DNA from: Planctomycetota bacterium
Lineage (GTDB): Bacteria > Planctomycetota > UBA1135 > GCA-002686595
DNA: 64,000 bases
Assembly: GCA_002686945.1 (NCBI GenBank)
Contig: NYYZ01000037.1
Span: 124,001 to 188,000, forward strand
Direction of reading: 5' to 3'
The notes below the pieces were generated by a model that made no database searches, was not told where the DNA came from, and was given only the letters and a program-made list of their open reading frames with translations. A program made the position numbers and the translations under genes. Positions 23,390 to 31,483 of this stretch are shown here, one piece after another. Position 1 is the first letter of the stretch, and every line of letters begins with the position of its first letter.

Positions 23390-25957
23390 TCAAGCCTCTG
23401 CGTTAGCGATGTTCTCTTCGAAGTCTTCAAGGGTCATCAGGATTTCGCGGGACTTGGAGCCCTGGTGGGAACCAACGATGCCCGCATCAGTCATTTGGTC
23501 GATCAATCGTGAAGCACGGGTATAGCCAATGCCCAACGCCCTTTGCAGCAAGCTCGCCGAGCCGCGCCGTGACTTGAGCACCACGCGCACAGCATCAACA
23601 AAGAGGTCGTCAAGCTTGTCGCCTCCTTCACTTATTTCTCCTGCGGCCGCAGTCCCGGTTGCGGACTGGACCAGTTCCTGATTGAAGGTCTGGGGCGCCT
23701 CCTTGGTGACAAAGTCCACAATCCTCTGTAGCTCCTCGTCTTCGATCATGGCGCCCTGAACCCGCCTTAGCTGACTGGACTGGGGCGGACTGAACAGCAT
23801 GTCTCCCTCGCCCAACAACTTGTCCGCGCCAGAGGCATCCAGAATCACACGGCTATCGATCTTCGACGCTACCTGGAAGGCTATCCGAGTGGGCAGGTTG
23901 CCCTTGATCACACCCGTTATCACGTCGGTCGACGGACGCTGAGTGGCCACGATCACGTGGATCCCCACGGCTCGCGACTTCTGCGCGAGACGCGTGATGC
24001 CGGCCTCAGCATCCTTCTTGGACTGCAGCATCAGGTCGGCCATTTCATCAATAATCAGCACGATATAGGGCACATGGCGCGGAGTCCGCTCTTCGTTGAA
24101 GCCGTCTCCGAGGCGTTGACGAAGCTCCTCCTCTCCCAGAGCGTTGTAGCCCTTTATGTTCTTGACCTGAGCGTTCTTGAAGAGCTCGTAGCGCGCCTCC
24201 ATTTTCTCCACAGCCCAGTTGAGTACATTGGTGGCCTGACGCATGTCATTCACCACGGGCAGTTCCAAATGCGGCACCCCGGCAAACATCATCAGTTCGA
24301 CCATCTTGGGGTCCACCAAGATCAGACGCGCATCATGGGGCGAACGTGTCAACAGCAAACTAGCCACAATCGTATTGATGCAAACTGACTTGCCCGAACC
24401 GGTGGTGCCGGCAATCAACAGGTGCGGCATGCGCGCCAGATCCTCCACAATCGGCTGACCCTCTGCATCCATCCCCAGGAAGAGTGGCAAGGCCATGAAG
24501 TTCTTGTCGTAAGCCCGTTGGCTGATCAACTCTGAAATGCGTACCTTGCGGCGTTTGGTGTTGGGAATCTCAATACCGATGGTGGATTTACCCGGAATCG
24601 GCGCAATGATGCGCACGCTCTTCGCACGCAGGGTGGCGGCAATCTCCTGACTCAGATTGGTCACACGGTTCATGCGAGTGCCTTCGGAAACCGAGAGTTC
24701 AAAAAGGGTCACAGCTGGCCCCACCTGAACCCCTACCACTTCAGCGATGACCTTGAAACTCTTGAGGGCCCGCTCGAGAGCGAGCGCATTGCGCTCAAGA
24801 AACTCATTGTCGGTGCCGCCAGCGCCTGAAGGCGGCACCAGCAGATCCGTTGGAGGCAAGGTCCAGGGCCCCGGGGGAGGCGTAGGCGGCTCATAGATCG
24901 GCTGCTTGGCCGGAGTCGGCAAGGCCATGGGCTTGGTGGGCACGATAGGTTCGTCTTCTTCGAGTTCCTCTTCCTCCCAATCGCCTTCCTCCTCTTCGTC
25001 CTCCTCGTACTCGTCCTCCTCTTCTTCCTCTTCCTCTTCCTCTTCCTCTTCTTCTTCCTCGTATTCGTCCTCGTACTCGTCCTCGTACTCGTCTTCCAAT
25101 TCAGGCTCGTACCGTTTGCCCTTCTTCTTCTCTGTGGACTTCCTTGCAGCAGGCTTCTTTGCGGCAATCACCCCTTCCAGATCGGCTCCGCGCAGAAAAT
25201 CCCAAAGCCCCAGGGCCAGATCTCGACACCAAGAACCAATCGCAGGCACCAATGACTGACCCAGCTGCTCGCGGCGCTCAGTCAGCCATGTACTCAAGGC
25301 GGAAATCGCTGGAAAGAAGGCCCTGTCTGTTGCCAGAACAAACGAAATGGCAGTGGTAGTCAGCAACAAGATCCATATTCCCACACCTCCGAAGCGCTGC
25401 TCCAAGGTGGGCACAGCGATGTGAGCCAGCCAACCGCCAGGACCATAGGGCAGCCAATTGCTGAGGTCTCCCATGGCAACGGCCTGGGACTCGTCGGAAC
25501 CGAAGCCCAGGTGCAGCAGGAATGAAAAGGAGATCAGGAAGCACATGGTCCCCAGCACTCGCACCACAGGCAGACTGATCTCCCGGTGAGTGATCAAGAT
25601 TGCTCCCCAGGCAAAGCTCAGCAAGCTGACCAGATAACCCGCCAGCCCCATGGACAAGAAGGCCGCATTGGCCAAGTGCCAACCGACCTGGCCGCCGTAG
25701 TTCTCGGTCCCAGGAACTGCGCCCTCGGATTGAACCTGAAAGCTGACCATGGCAACCAGCAGCCATATCGACAGACCGATCATGCCCAAGCCTGTCAGCT
25801 CGCGGATACGCGCAGCTGTGGTTTCCTCCAAGGGGGCGCCCAGCATGAGGCTCCTAAAGATCTCACGCATGCGCCCTTTGGACGCCTTCTTTCTACGACT
25901 CTTCTTCCGGGCCAATCCTTTTGTTCCCCTCGTTGGATCCGTGGTCGCCGCGAGCAA
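23390..25957 (-). CDS. ftsK: DNA translocase FtsK/SpoIIIE
   Basis: Product of 855 residues. It pumps chromosomal DNA through the division septum and activates dimer resolution. Order: a basic N-terminus, four to five membrane helices (~55-210), an acidic linker (~284-337) with a 15-residue Glu run, the alpha/beta motor with Walker A GTTGSGKS (517-524) and Walker B YIVLIIDEMADLM (631-643), ATQRPSTDVITG, and the gamma winged helix at the end (VVLKSRRGSASLLQRALGIG). The start at TTG 25957 is uncertain; a Met at residue 30 is possible. The stop abuts the FtsK-like gene. Confidence 0.96.
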   Translation of the reverse strand: MLAATTDPTRGTKGLARKKSRRKKASKGRMREIFRSLMLGAPLEETTAARIRELTGLGMIGLSIWLLVAMVSFQVQSEGAVPGTENYGGQVGWHLANAAFLSMGLAGYLVSLLSFAWGAILITHREISLPVVRVLGTMCFLISFSFLLHLGFGSDESQAVAMGDLSNWLPYGPGGWLAHIAVPTLEQRFGGVGIWILLLTTTAISFVLATDRAFFPAISALSTWLTERREQLGQSLVPAIGSWCRDLALGLWDFLRGADLEGVIAAKKPAARKSTEKKKGKRYEPELEDEYEDEYEDEYEEEEEEEEEEEEEEEDEYEEDEEEEGDWEEEELEEDEPIVPTKPMALPTPAKQPIYEPPTPPPGPWTLPPTDLLVPPSGAGGTDNEFLERNALALERALKSFKVIAEVVGVQVGPAVTLFELSVSEGTRMNRVTNLSQEIAATLRAKSVRIIAPIPGKSTIGIEIPNTKRRKVRISELISQRAYDKNFMALPLFLGMDAEGQPIVEDLARMPHLLIAGTTGSGKSVCINTIVASLLLTRSPHDARLILVDPKMVELMMFAGVPHLELPVVNDMRQATNVLNWAVEKMEARYELFKNAQVKNIKGYNALGEEELRQRLGDGFNEERTPRHVPYIVLIIDEMADLMLQSKKDAEAGITRLAQKSRAVGIHVIVATQRPSTDVITGVIKGNLPTRIAFQVASKIDSRVILDASGADKLLGEGDMLFSPPQSSQLRRVQGAMIEDEELQRIVDFVTKEAPQTFNQELVQSATGTAAAGEISEGGDKLDDLFVDAVRVVLKSRRGSASLLQRALGIGYTRASRLIDQMTDAGIVGSHQGSKSREILMTLEDFEENIANAEA
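24947..25108 (-). repeat. Acidic low-complexity linker in ftsK
   Basis: Encodes EDEYEDEYEDEYEE followed by a long Glu run and more Glu/Asp. Composition and Tyr spacing resemble the acidic tract of the neighbouring motor-less paralogue, which suggests a shared partner or common origin. Confidence 0.9.
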
Positions 25958-26051
25958 AGGGCGCGCATCGACCGAGAGGGCAAAAGCCCCCCCTCAGGCC
26001 CCCAATATCCCCTCCAGGAGAGGTCAATTCAACGCTCGGCCACAATCCCCT

Positions 26052-26684
26052 TCACTCAAGCAGCCGAATCAGCACTCGGGCCACCTCTGCCTTGGTTCTC
26101 TGGAGCATTTCGAACTCATTTCCTTCCCGATCCAGCAATGTCGCGCTGATACGGTCCCCGCCTAGGGCAGCCGCCCCATTGAGCACGATAAAGTCCGCAT
26201 TCTTGGCCACCATTTTGGCCCGAGCGCGACGCCTGCCCTCTGAAGTCTCAAGGGCGAATGCCACCACCTTCCGGTCACCCTTGCGCCGGGCAACGGACTT
26301 GAGCAGGTCCGGATTCTCCAGCAACTCGATGTTGAGCTTGCCCGAGCCCTCTTTCGCCTTCCACTTGCCCCGCAGCCGTCTGCGCGGCCTGAAATCCGCT
26401 ACCGCAGCAGCCATTACCAGAGCATCAGCGATTTTGAACTGATCGCGCAGTACCGACAGCATGTCCCGAGCACTGATCACATCGATGCGTTCAACTCCCT
26501 TGGGAGTGGGCAAGCAGACCGGTCCCGCGATCAGGATCACCTCGTGACCCCTGCGTCTGGCTGCGGCAGCCAAGGCAAAACCCATCTTGCCACTGGATTC
26601 ATTCGAAAGGTAGCGCACCGGATCGATGTACTCGCGAGTGGGTCCAGCGGTAATCAGGATGCGCATGCTTTTTCCAAGGTTCAC
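26052..26684 (-). CDS. coaB: Phosphopantothenate-cysteine ligase (separate CoaB)
   Basis: Product of 210 residues from GTG 26684 (GTGA overlap with coaC); an ATG at 26666 (MRILITAGPTREYIDP) is an equally good start. It joins cysteine to 4'-phosphopantothenate in coenzyme A synthesis. Marks are ITAGPTREYIDPVRYLSN, SSGKMGFALAAAA, MAAAVADFRP, and the conserved NPDLL and FALETSEG segments. In most bacteria CoaB is the C-terminal half of a CoaBC fusion; here it is a separate, translationally coupled gene. Confidence 0.92.
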   Translation of the reverse strand: MNLGKSMRILITAGPTREYIDPVRYLSNESSGKMGFALAAAARRRGHEVILIAGPVCLPTPKGVERIDVISARDMLSVLRDQFKIADALVMAAAVADFRPRRRLRGKWKAKEGSGKLNIELLENPDLLKSVARRKGDRKVVAFALETSEGRRRARAKMVAKNADFIVLNGAAALGGDRISATLLDREGNEFEMLQRTKAEVARVLIRLLE

Positions 26685-27217
26685 GAGAGAGCGGAGAGCG
26701 CCTCGGCAATCTGTCCCGGATCCGCCAGGCGTCCCTGTCCATCCTCACCGCAAGCCAGGTGTCCCACTTCCGAGTCCAGCACCTGCCAACCATCCTCGTG
26801 CAACTGACTCAAGTTACGCACCACGGCAGGCGCGGAGAGCATGCTAGGGTTCATAGCCGGACACAAGAGCCGCGGCACGGAACGGTCCACCGCAAGCAGC
26901 GTGGTGGTCACCAAGTCATTGGCCACGCCCAGGGCCAGCCGCGCGATCAAGTCCGCGCTGGCTGGAGCCACCACGACTTTCTCCGTCCAACGGGCCAGGT
27001 CAATGTGATCCATCCCTGTACGCCGTTCGGGTCCCCACTCAGAATCTGCTGCAGGCTGAGAGGTAAGCGCTTCAAAGAGTTGGGGCGAGACCAGCTTTCC
27101 AGCATTGGGTGTCATGGCGGTGCGCACCTGATTGCCATTCTGAGTCAGCAGACTGGCCAGATCGCAGGCTTTGTAGAGGGCCGCAGAAGCACCGCAGCAG
27201 AGCAGAATGCGGCTCAT
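26681..27217 (-). CDS. coaC: Phosphopantothenoylcysteine decarboxylase (separate CoaC)
   Basis: Product of 178 residues, a flavoprotein that decarboxylates phosphopantothenoylcysteine. Signatures are MSRILLCCGASAALYKACDL at the N-terminus with the usual active-site His position in MDHIDLARW, VVVAPASADLIARLALGVANDL, and CPAMNPSM. A Cys-containing loop (GHLACGEDGQGRL) holds the catalytic cysteine. It ends where coaB begins and overlaps gmk upstream (ATGA). Together with coaB it replaces the usual bifunctional enzyme. Confidence 0.93.
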   Translation of the reverse strand: MSRILLCCGASAALYKACDLASLLTQNGNQVRTAMTPNAGKLVSPQLFEALTSQPAADSEWGPERRTGMDHIDLARWTEKVVVAPASADLIARLALGVANDLVTTTLLAVDRSVPRLLCPAMNPSMLSAPAVVRNLSQLHEDGWQVLDSEVGHLACGEDGQGRLADPGQIAEALSALS

Positions 27218-27810
27218 GTGGTTGTCTCCTGCGCCAAACCGCTGATCACGCGCAGTTCTTCCACTGCGTCCTCCAACACATTGTTGACGATCACATGATC
27301 GTACTTGCCAGCCTCACGCATCTCGTCCTCGGCCTTCTGCAAGCGCCGCTCGAGCACCTCGGGAAGCTCGGTTCCGCGACCCGATAGGCGCGCCTTCAAG
27401 ACCTCAATACTTGGCGGCTTGATGAACACATAGATCCCCGGAGTATCGAGAGTCTTTAGTTGCAATGCCCCCTGGATGTCGATCTCGACCAAGAAAATCA
27501 GGCCCTTTGCTATCGCCTCGCTCATGGGAGCGCGCAGGGTGCCATACATGTTGCCAAACACATCTGCGTGCTCGATGAACTCGCCTGCTTGGATCATCTC
27601 TCTGAAGCCAGCCTTGCTGACAAAGTGATAGTCACGACCATCGACCTCACCCGCCCGGGGTTCACGGGTAGTGGCAGATACCGAGAATACAACTCGCGGG
27701 TCCTCACCCAATCGCTTGCAAATAGTGCTCTTGCCCGTCCCCGAGGGCCCGGACACCAGCAACATCTTTCCGCCACCTTGTACTGCTTCAGCCACAGGAT
27801 CACTCCACAT
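27214..27810 (-). CDS. gmk: Guanylate kinase
   Basis: Product of 198 residues from ATG 27810, overlapping the end of yicC by 11 bases; a longer frame would extend deep into yicC. It converts GMP to GDP with ATP. The P-loop LLVSGPSGTGKST, the GMP-binding VSATTREPRAGEVDGRDYHF, and FLVEIDIQGALQL are all intact. The gene is followed by coaC in the same overlapping arrangement. The yicC-gmk-coa order is a widespread conserved neighbourhood, usually with rpoZ between gmk and coaBC; rpoZ is not seen here. Confidence 0.96.
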   Translation of the reverse strand: MWSDPVAEAVQGGGKMLLVSGPSGTGKSTICKRLGEDPRVVFSVSATTREPRAGEVDGRDYHFVSKAGFREMIQAGEFIEHADVFGNMYGTLRAPMSEAIAKGLIFLVEIDIQGALQLKTLDTPGIYVFIKPPSIEVLKARLSGRGTELPEVLERRLQKAEDEMREAGKYDHVIVNNVLEDAVEELRVISGLAQETTT

Positions 27811-28672
27811 TCTGAACCTGCTCGCGCAGGCGCTCGATAGCAGCCTTGAGTTCCACCACCAGGTGCGCGACGTGAGCATCATTGCACTTGGAGCCCAGGG
27901 TATTGGCCTCGCGCAACAGTTCCTGCGACAGAAAATCGAGGGTACGGCCCACGGGCTCGTCCAAGGTCAATTTGCCACGAAAATGCTCCACATGTGCATC
28001 GAGACGTGTGAGTTCCTCAGCCACATCCAGACGATCCGCCAACACGGCGATTTCCCGGGCCAGATCCTGCTCTGACACCCCTTGGCTGTCTCCGAGCAGA
28101 AGCCCGACACGCTCACGCAGAGCCTCGTGATGGCGATCCTGCACCTGGGGCATGAGCTTCTCCGCCTGGGCCGCAAGATCCTCCGTGCGCACCAGGTTCT
28201 CCTCCAGGTCTGCCAAGAGCGCCGCACCTTCACGCTCTCGCGCATTGAGAAGTTCGCTGAGAGCCATGTCCAGGGCCCCAAACAAGATCTCGCGCACATC
28301 CTCAGGAGCAGGGGTGTCGCCGCTGATCAAGACTCCTGGTACGGAAAGCACAGAACTCACATCAGGCATTTGGAGTTGTGCTTCCTTGGCCAGACTGGCT
28401 AGTTCCTGCAACAGGCGCGCCGCAAGATCCTGATCGATCAGGCTACTCTCGGCACCGGTCAAGGGCGTAATGGTCAGCGCAACCCCAATGGCGCCTCGGG
28501 ACAGCCGCCCTCGAATACGGCCCTCGACCTCCGATTCCAACGACGCCAGCCCCGATGGCATGCGCATCTGAATCGTCAGATGGCGATGATTGACGCTACG
28601 AAGCTCTACCCGCACGGCAAGACCAGCACCGTCTGCGGTACCTGCCCCGAAACCCGTCATCGAGCGTATCAA
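27800..28672 (-). CDS. yicC: YicC family endoribonuclease
   Basis: Product of 290 residues starting at TTG 28672, giving MIRSMTGFG, the usual family N-terminus. A GGGAG ribosome-binding site (28679-28683) lies 6 bases upstream, which favours this start over the TTG at 28678. YicC proteins are RNases implicated in mRNA and small-RNA turnover. Conserved segments are ELRSVNHRHLTIQMRMP and, near the end, RTLDFLSQELLREANTLGSK, with the metal-binding-like HHEALRERV region. It follows secG by 12 bases. Confidence 0.93.
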   Translation of the reverse strand: MIRSMTGFGAGTADGAGLAVRVELRSVNHRHLTIQMRMPSGLASLESEVEGRIRGRLSRGAIGVALTITPLTGAESSLIDQDLAARLLQELASLAKEAQLQMPDVSSVLSVPGVLISGDTPAPEDVREILFGALDMALSELLNAREREGAALLADLEENLVRTEDLAAQAEKLMPQVQDRHHEALRERVGLLLGDSQGVSEQDLAREIAVLADRLDVAEELTRLDAHVEHFRGKLTLDEPVGRTLDFLSQELLREANTLGSKCNDAHVAHLVVELKAAIERLREQVQNVE

Positions 28673-28684
28673 GGACAACTCCCG

Positions 28685-28963
28685 TTACTCGTCGTCCGGG
28701 GCATTGATGGAGAGCCCACCGTCGCCCTGACTGGCACCCTTGTTCAGTATGTGGATGCCTAGAGCGCTGGCAAAGAACAGAATGGCCACGGCCATGGTGA
28801 ACTTGTGGATCCCAGCCGCTTTGACGCCAAAAGTCTGCTGACCAGCGGCACCGAGCGCATCAGAGAAACCACCGCCCTTGCCCTCTTGAAGCAAGATAAC
28901 CACCACCAGGATGATCGCGGACAGAACGAACAGAATGTAGAGAAGGGGAGTCAGTAGGGTCAT
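28685..28963 (-). CDS. secG: Preprotein translocase subunit SecG
   Basis: Product of 92 residues with two membrane helices (PLLYILFVLSAIILVVVILL and FTMAVAILFFASALGIHIL) separated by the cytoplasmic GKGGGFSDALG loop, the hallmark of SecG. It assists the SecYE channel. The ATGA overlap with tpiA is a frequent tpiA-secG pairing in bacteria. A short acidic tail ends the protein. Confidence 0.94.
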   Translation of the reverse strand: MTLLTPLLYILFVLSAIILVVVILLQEGKGGGFSDALGAAGQQTFGVKAAGIHKFTMAVAILFFASALGIHILNKGASQGDGGLSINAPDDE

Positions 28964-29730
28964 CGGACACAGACCTCAGCAGCGGCGTCGAGGATGGGCA
29001 GAAAATTCTCAGCGGTGAGTGCTGCACCGCCCACAAGTGCCCCGTCGATGTCAGGGACGCTCAAGAGATCAGCAGCGTTGGAAGGTTTGACGGAACCGCC
29101 ATAAAGGATGCGCGTAGCATCCGCAACGGCTTGATTGAAAGTGCCGGAAAGCACACCGCGCACATATGCGTGGGCCGCTCCGGCTTGTTCGGGAGAGGCG
29201 GTCTCGCCGGTACCAATGGCCCAGACCGGTTCATAGGCGATGGTCACTTTGGCCATGTCTTCTGTGCTGAGGCCGTTCAAGCTACCGTGCAATTGAGTGC
29301 TGCAAACCTGTTCGGTCTGGCCCGCTTCCCGTTGCTCGAGGGTCTCACCAATGCAAAGACACACATCGAGACCACTGGCAAGGCCGCGCCTCACCTTGAG
29401 AGCACACAGCTCATCGGTTTCTCCGTACACGTGCCTACGCTCGGAGTGTCCCACCAACACTACGCTGGCTCCCACATCACGCAGCATGGCGCCAGAAACC
29501 TCGCCGGTAAAAGCACCCACTTCCTGATCACAGATATTCTGGCCGCCCACCACAAGAGCAGTCCCGGCGCATGCCCGGGCAACCTCTTCGATATAGACGA
29601 ATGGCGGATAGATCACAGAATCCACCCCCTGCAATCCCTCCAAATGTGAACGCACCGCACCGGCCAGTTCCACACCAGCCCGGCGATCGAGGTTCATCTT
29701 CCAGTTACCGGCTACAAGAGGCGTACGCAT
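28960..29730 (-). CDS. tpiA: Triosephosphate isomerase
   Basis: Product of 256 residues of normal length. It interconverts dihydroxyacetone phosphate and glyceraldehyde 3-phosphate. The N-terminal AGNWKMN holds the catalytic Lys, VGHSERR the catalytic His, and IAYEPVWAIGTG the catalytic Glu and loop 6. GGSVKPSNAADLL binds phosphate. It is the first gene of the minus-strand series; its promoter should lie in the 122-base gap shared with the divergent HD-domain gene. Confidence 0.97.
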   Translation of the reverse strand: MRTPLVAGNWKMNLDRRAGVELAGAVRSHLEGLQGVDSVIYPPFVYIEEVARACAGTALVVGGQNICDQEVGAFTGEVSGAMLRDVGASVVLVGHSERRHVYGETDELCALKVRRGLASGLDVCLCIGETLEQREAGQTEQVCSTQLHGSLNGLSTEDMAKVTIAYEPVWAIGTGETASPEQAGAAHAYVRGVLSGTFNQAVADATRILYGGSVKPSNAADLLSVPDIDGALVGGAALTAENFLPILDAAAEVCVR

Positions 29731-29852
29731 GGGGTCGTGAGGGGTCAGGGGTACTCCCTAGGGGTGCAGAAAGAGGTCTTGCTCAGACTGTTGGATCAAC
29801 CCGTCGAGCGGCGCAGTATAAGGGGGCCACAGGTGCAGCGTCCACGCAACCC

Positions 29853-30440
29853 ATGACCTTCCCCCCAAAACGACTCGAAGCCCTGCTTTCTCTGGGCTCC
29901 CTTGAGGTCCTGCCCCGCACGGGCTGGCTGCTGGCGGGGGCTCCAGGAGGCGAATCTGTGGCGGGACATGTGCTTGGAGTAGCCTGGCTGGCCCTGACGC
30001 TGGCCCCAGAAGTGGCGCCACCCCTGGATCTCGGCCGGTGCCTCGCCATGGCGGTGCTCCACGATGCCCCAGAGGCAGCCTCGGGAGACCTGCCAGCCCC
30101 GGCTGCTCGCCACCTGCCTCCGGGAGCCAAGAAGATCATGGAAGATGCCCTCGCGGAGGAACTCGTAACACCCTTGGGAAGCCTCCCAGAGGCTCTTTTT
30201 AGGGAGTATGGATCCCAAGAGACGCGCGAAGCGGCCTTCGTGCACATCTGTGACAAGCTGCAGCTGGGAGTTCATCTGCTGCGGCTGGAGAGAGCCGGTG
30301 GAGGAGATCTGGGACAATTCCACGGGGTCTTGGAGTCCCTGGATTGCGCGGATTTCGCCCCCTGCGCAGAATTGCGCGCGGCCCTCCTGGAAGAACTGAG
30401 CGATGACCGCCTGGCCGAGCACCGAGGAAGATCCCAATGA
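29853..30440 (+). CDS. HD-domain hydrolase of the YfbR/HDDC2 (5'-deoxynucleotidase-like) type
   Basis: Product of 195 residues from ATG 29853. The order of motifs RTGWLLAGAPGGESVAGH, LAMAVLHDAPEAASGDLPAP, and a later Asp in HICDKLQLG follows the HD-hydrolase group that includes YfbR, a dNMP 5'-nucleotidase. Metal ligands H, HD and D are in place. Substrate is inferred only. Its stop overlaps the start of the next gene (ATGA). Confidence 0.8.
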   Translation: MTFPPKRLEALLSLGSLEVLPRTGWLLAGAPGGESVAGHVLGVAWLALTLAPEVAPPLDLGRCLAMAVLHDAPEAASGDLPAPAARHLPPGAKKIMEDALAEELVTPLGSLPEALFREYGSQETREAAFVHICDKLQLGVHLLRLERAGGGDLGQFHGVLESLDCADFAPCAELRAALLEELSDDRLAEHRGRSQ

Positions 30441-31417
30441 ACCGCTCCCTCTGGTACCTGACCATTGGCTTTCCAGCACTGGTCTTCATCGTTGCGCTTG
30501 GCTCGGTGATCTGGATCTTGACCCGCGAGGCGCCCCATGCGGCGCCCTTTGGAGAGGTCGCGCCGTTCGAGGCTCTCGAGGCACCAGATCTGGGGCTTGG
30601 AGATACGGACCTCTTCGGAATCGTTACTGATACCGATGGCCAACCGATCCCCGCCGCCACAGTGATCACAACACAGAGCGATCGAGTGCGCCGCGACACC
30701 ACGGATCAAGAAGGGCGTTTCCTCCTGCCCCAACTCATGCCGGGCGAGGCGGAACTCACCGTGCTGGTACTGCACCGCCTGCCCACCAAGGTCACGGTGA
30801 AGGTCGGTGCAGGTGAACAAGAGATCACAATCAGCAACCAACTGGTGACTCCCCCGGAGCAACCTGCTCTGACCTCGTCGGACCTGGAACTCGAACTGCT
30901 CCTGCCACGACCCGCCGACTCACCCAAGAACATGGTTCTGGTCTTCGATCCGGTGGGCGCGCCCCAGACCACCCACCGCGCTCCCCGACGAATCACCCTC
31001 GGTGAGATGACCCGCATCACAGTGAAGGACCTGCATCATGGAACCTGGACCCTGCGCTTACTGGCAAAGGGTGGAACCGTAGGTCTCGATTGGGATCTCC
31101 TGCAACCCCTGGGAGCCCCCCCCCTGCGCCTGACCCATCCGGGCCCTGAGCCCTTACCGCTGATCACGCATACCGGAACGATTGCCGGGATGCTGCGCAA
31201 TGCAGATGGAGAGCCTATTGCCGGGGCTCTGGTGCTGGCCCTCCCTGCCAACGGCCAAGGTCCCAGCTTGCCCCCCGCTGAAACAGATGCAGAAGGCCGC
31301 GTGCTCTGGAATCATGTGCCCACAGGAAACTGGCTCGTTCGCTGGCGAGCCCGCGGAGCTGGCGCGGAAACACCACTCACGGTGCAAAGGGGCGGAACAG
31401 CAAATCCCTTTCCCTAG
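30437..31417 (+). CDS. Membrane-anchored protein with carboxypeptidase-regulatory-like domains
   Basis: Product of 326 residues. An N-terminal helix (LTIGFPALVFIVALGSVIWIL) anchors it, and the rest is probably periplasmic. A carboxypeptidase-regulatory-type beta-sandwich is visible at residues ~58-115 (GIVTDTDGQPIPAATVITTQ, DTTDQEGRFLLPQLMPGE) and a second at ~245-310 (GMLRNADGEPIAGALVLALP, DAEGRVLWNHVPTG). Such domains are binding or structural. No catalytic motif is seen. It is translated with the HD hydrolase gene. Confidence 0.7.
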   Translation: MNRSLWYLTIGFPALVFIVALGSVIWILTREAPHAAPFGEVAPFEALEAPDLGLGDTDLFGIVTDTDGQPIPAATVITTQSDRVRRDTTDQEGRFLLPQLMPGEAELTVLVLHRLPTKVTVKVGAGEQEITISNQLVTPPEQPALTSSDLELELLLPRPADSPKNMVLVFDPVGAPQTTHRAPRRITLGEMTRITVKDLHHGTWTLRLLAKGGTVGLDWDLLQPLGAPPLRLTHPGPEPLPLITHTGTIAGMLRNADGEPIAGALVLALPANGQGPSLPPAETDAEGRVLWNHVPTGNWLVRWRARGAGAETPLTVQRGGTANPFP

Positions 31418-31483
31418 GGGATTGGCACCACCGCAGGCCCGCCCAAGGGCACCTCAACAAGGGTATCCTGCGAGGCTGATCCA

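Noticed and set aside
24906-25259. Second Ser-rich plus-strand frame opposite ftsK
   Set aside because: Shadow of the acidic linker in ftsK, as above.
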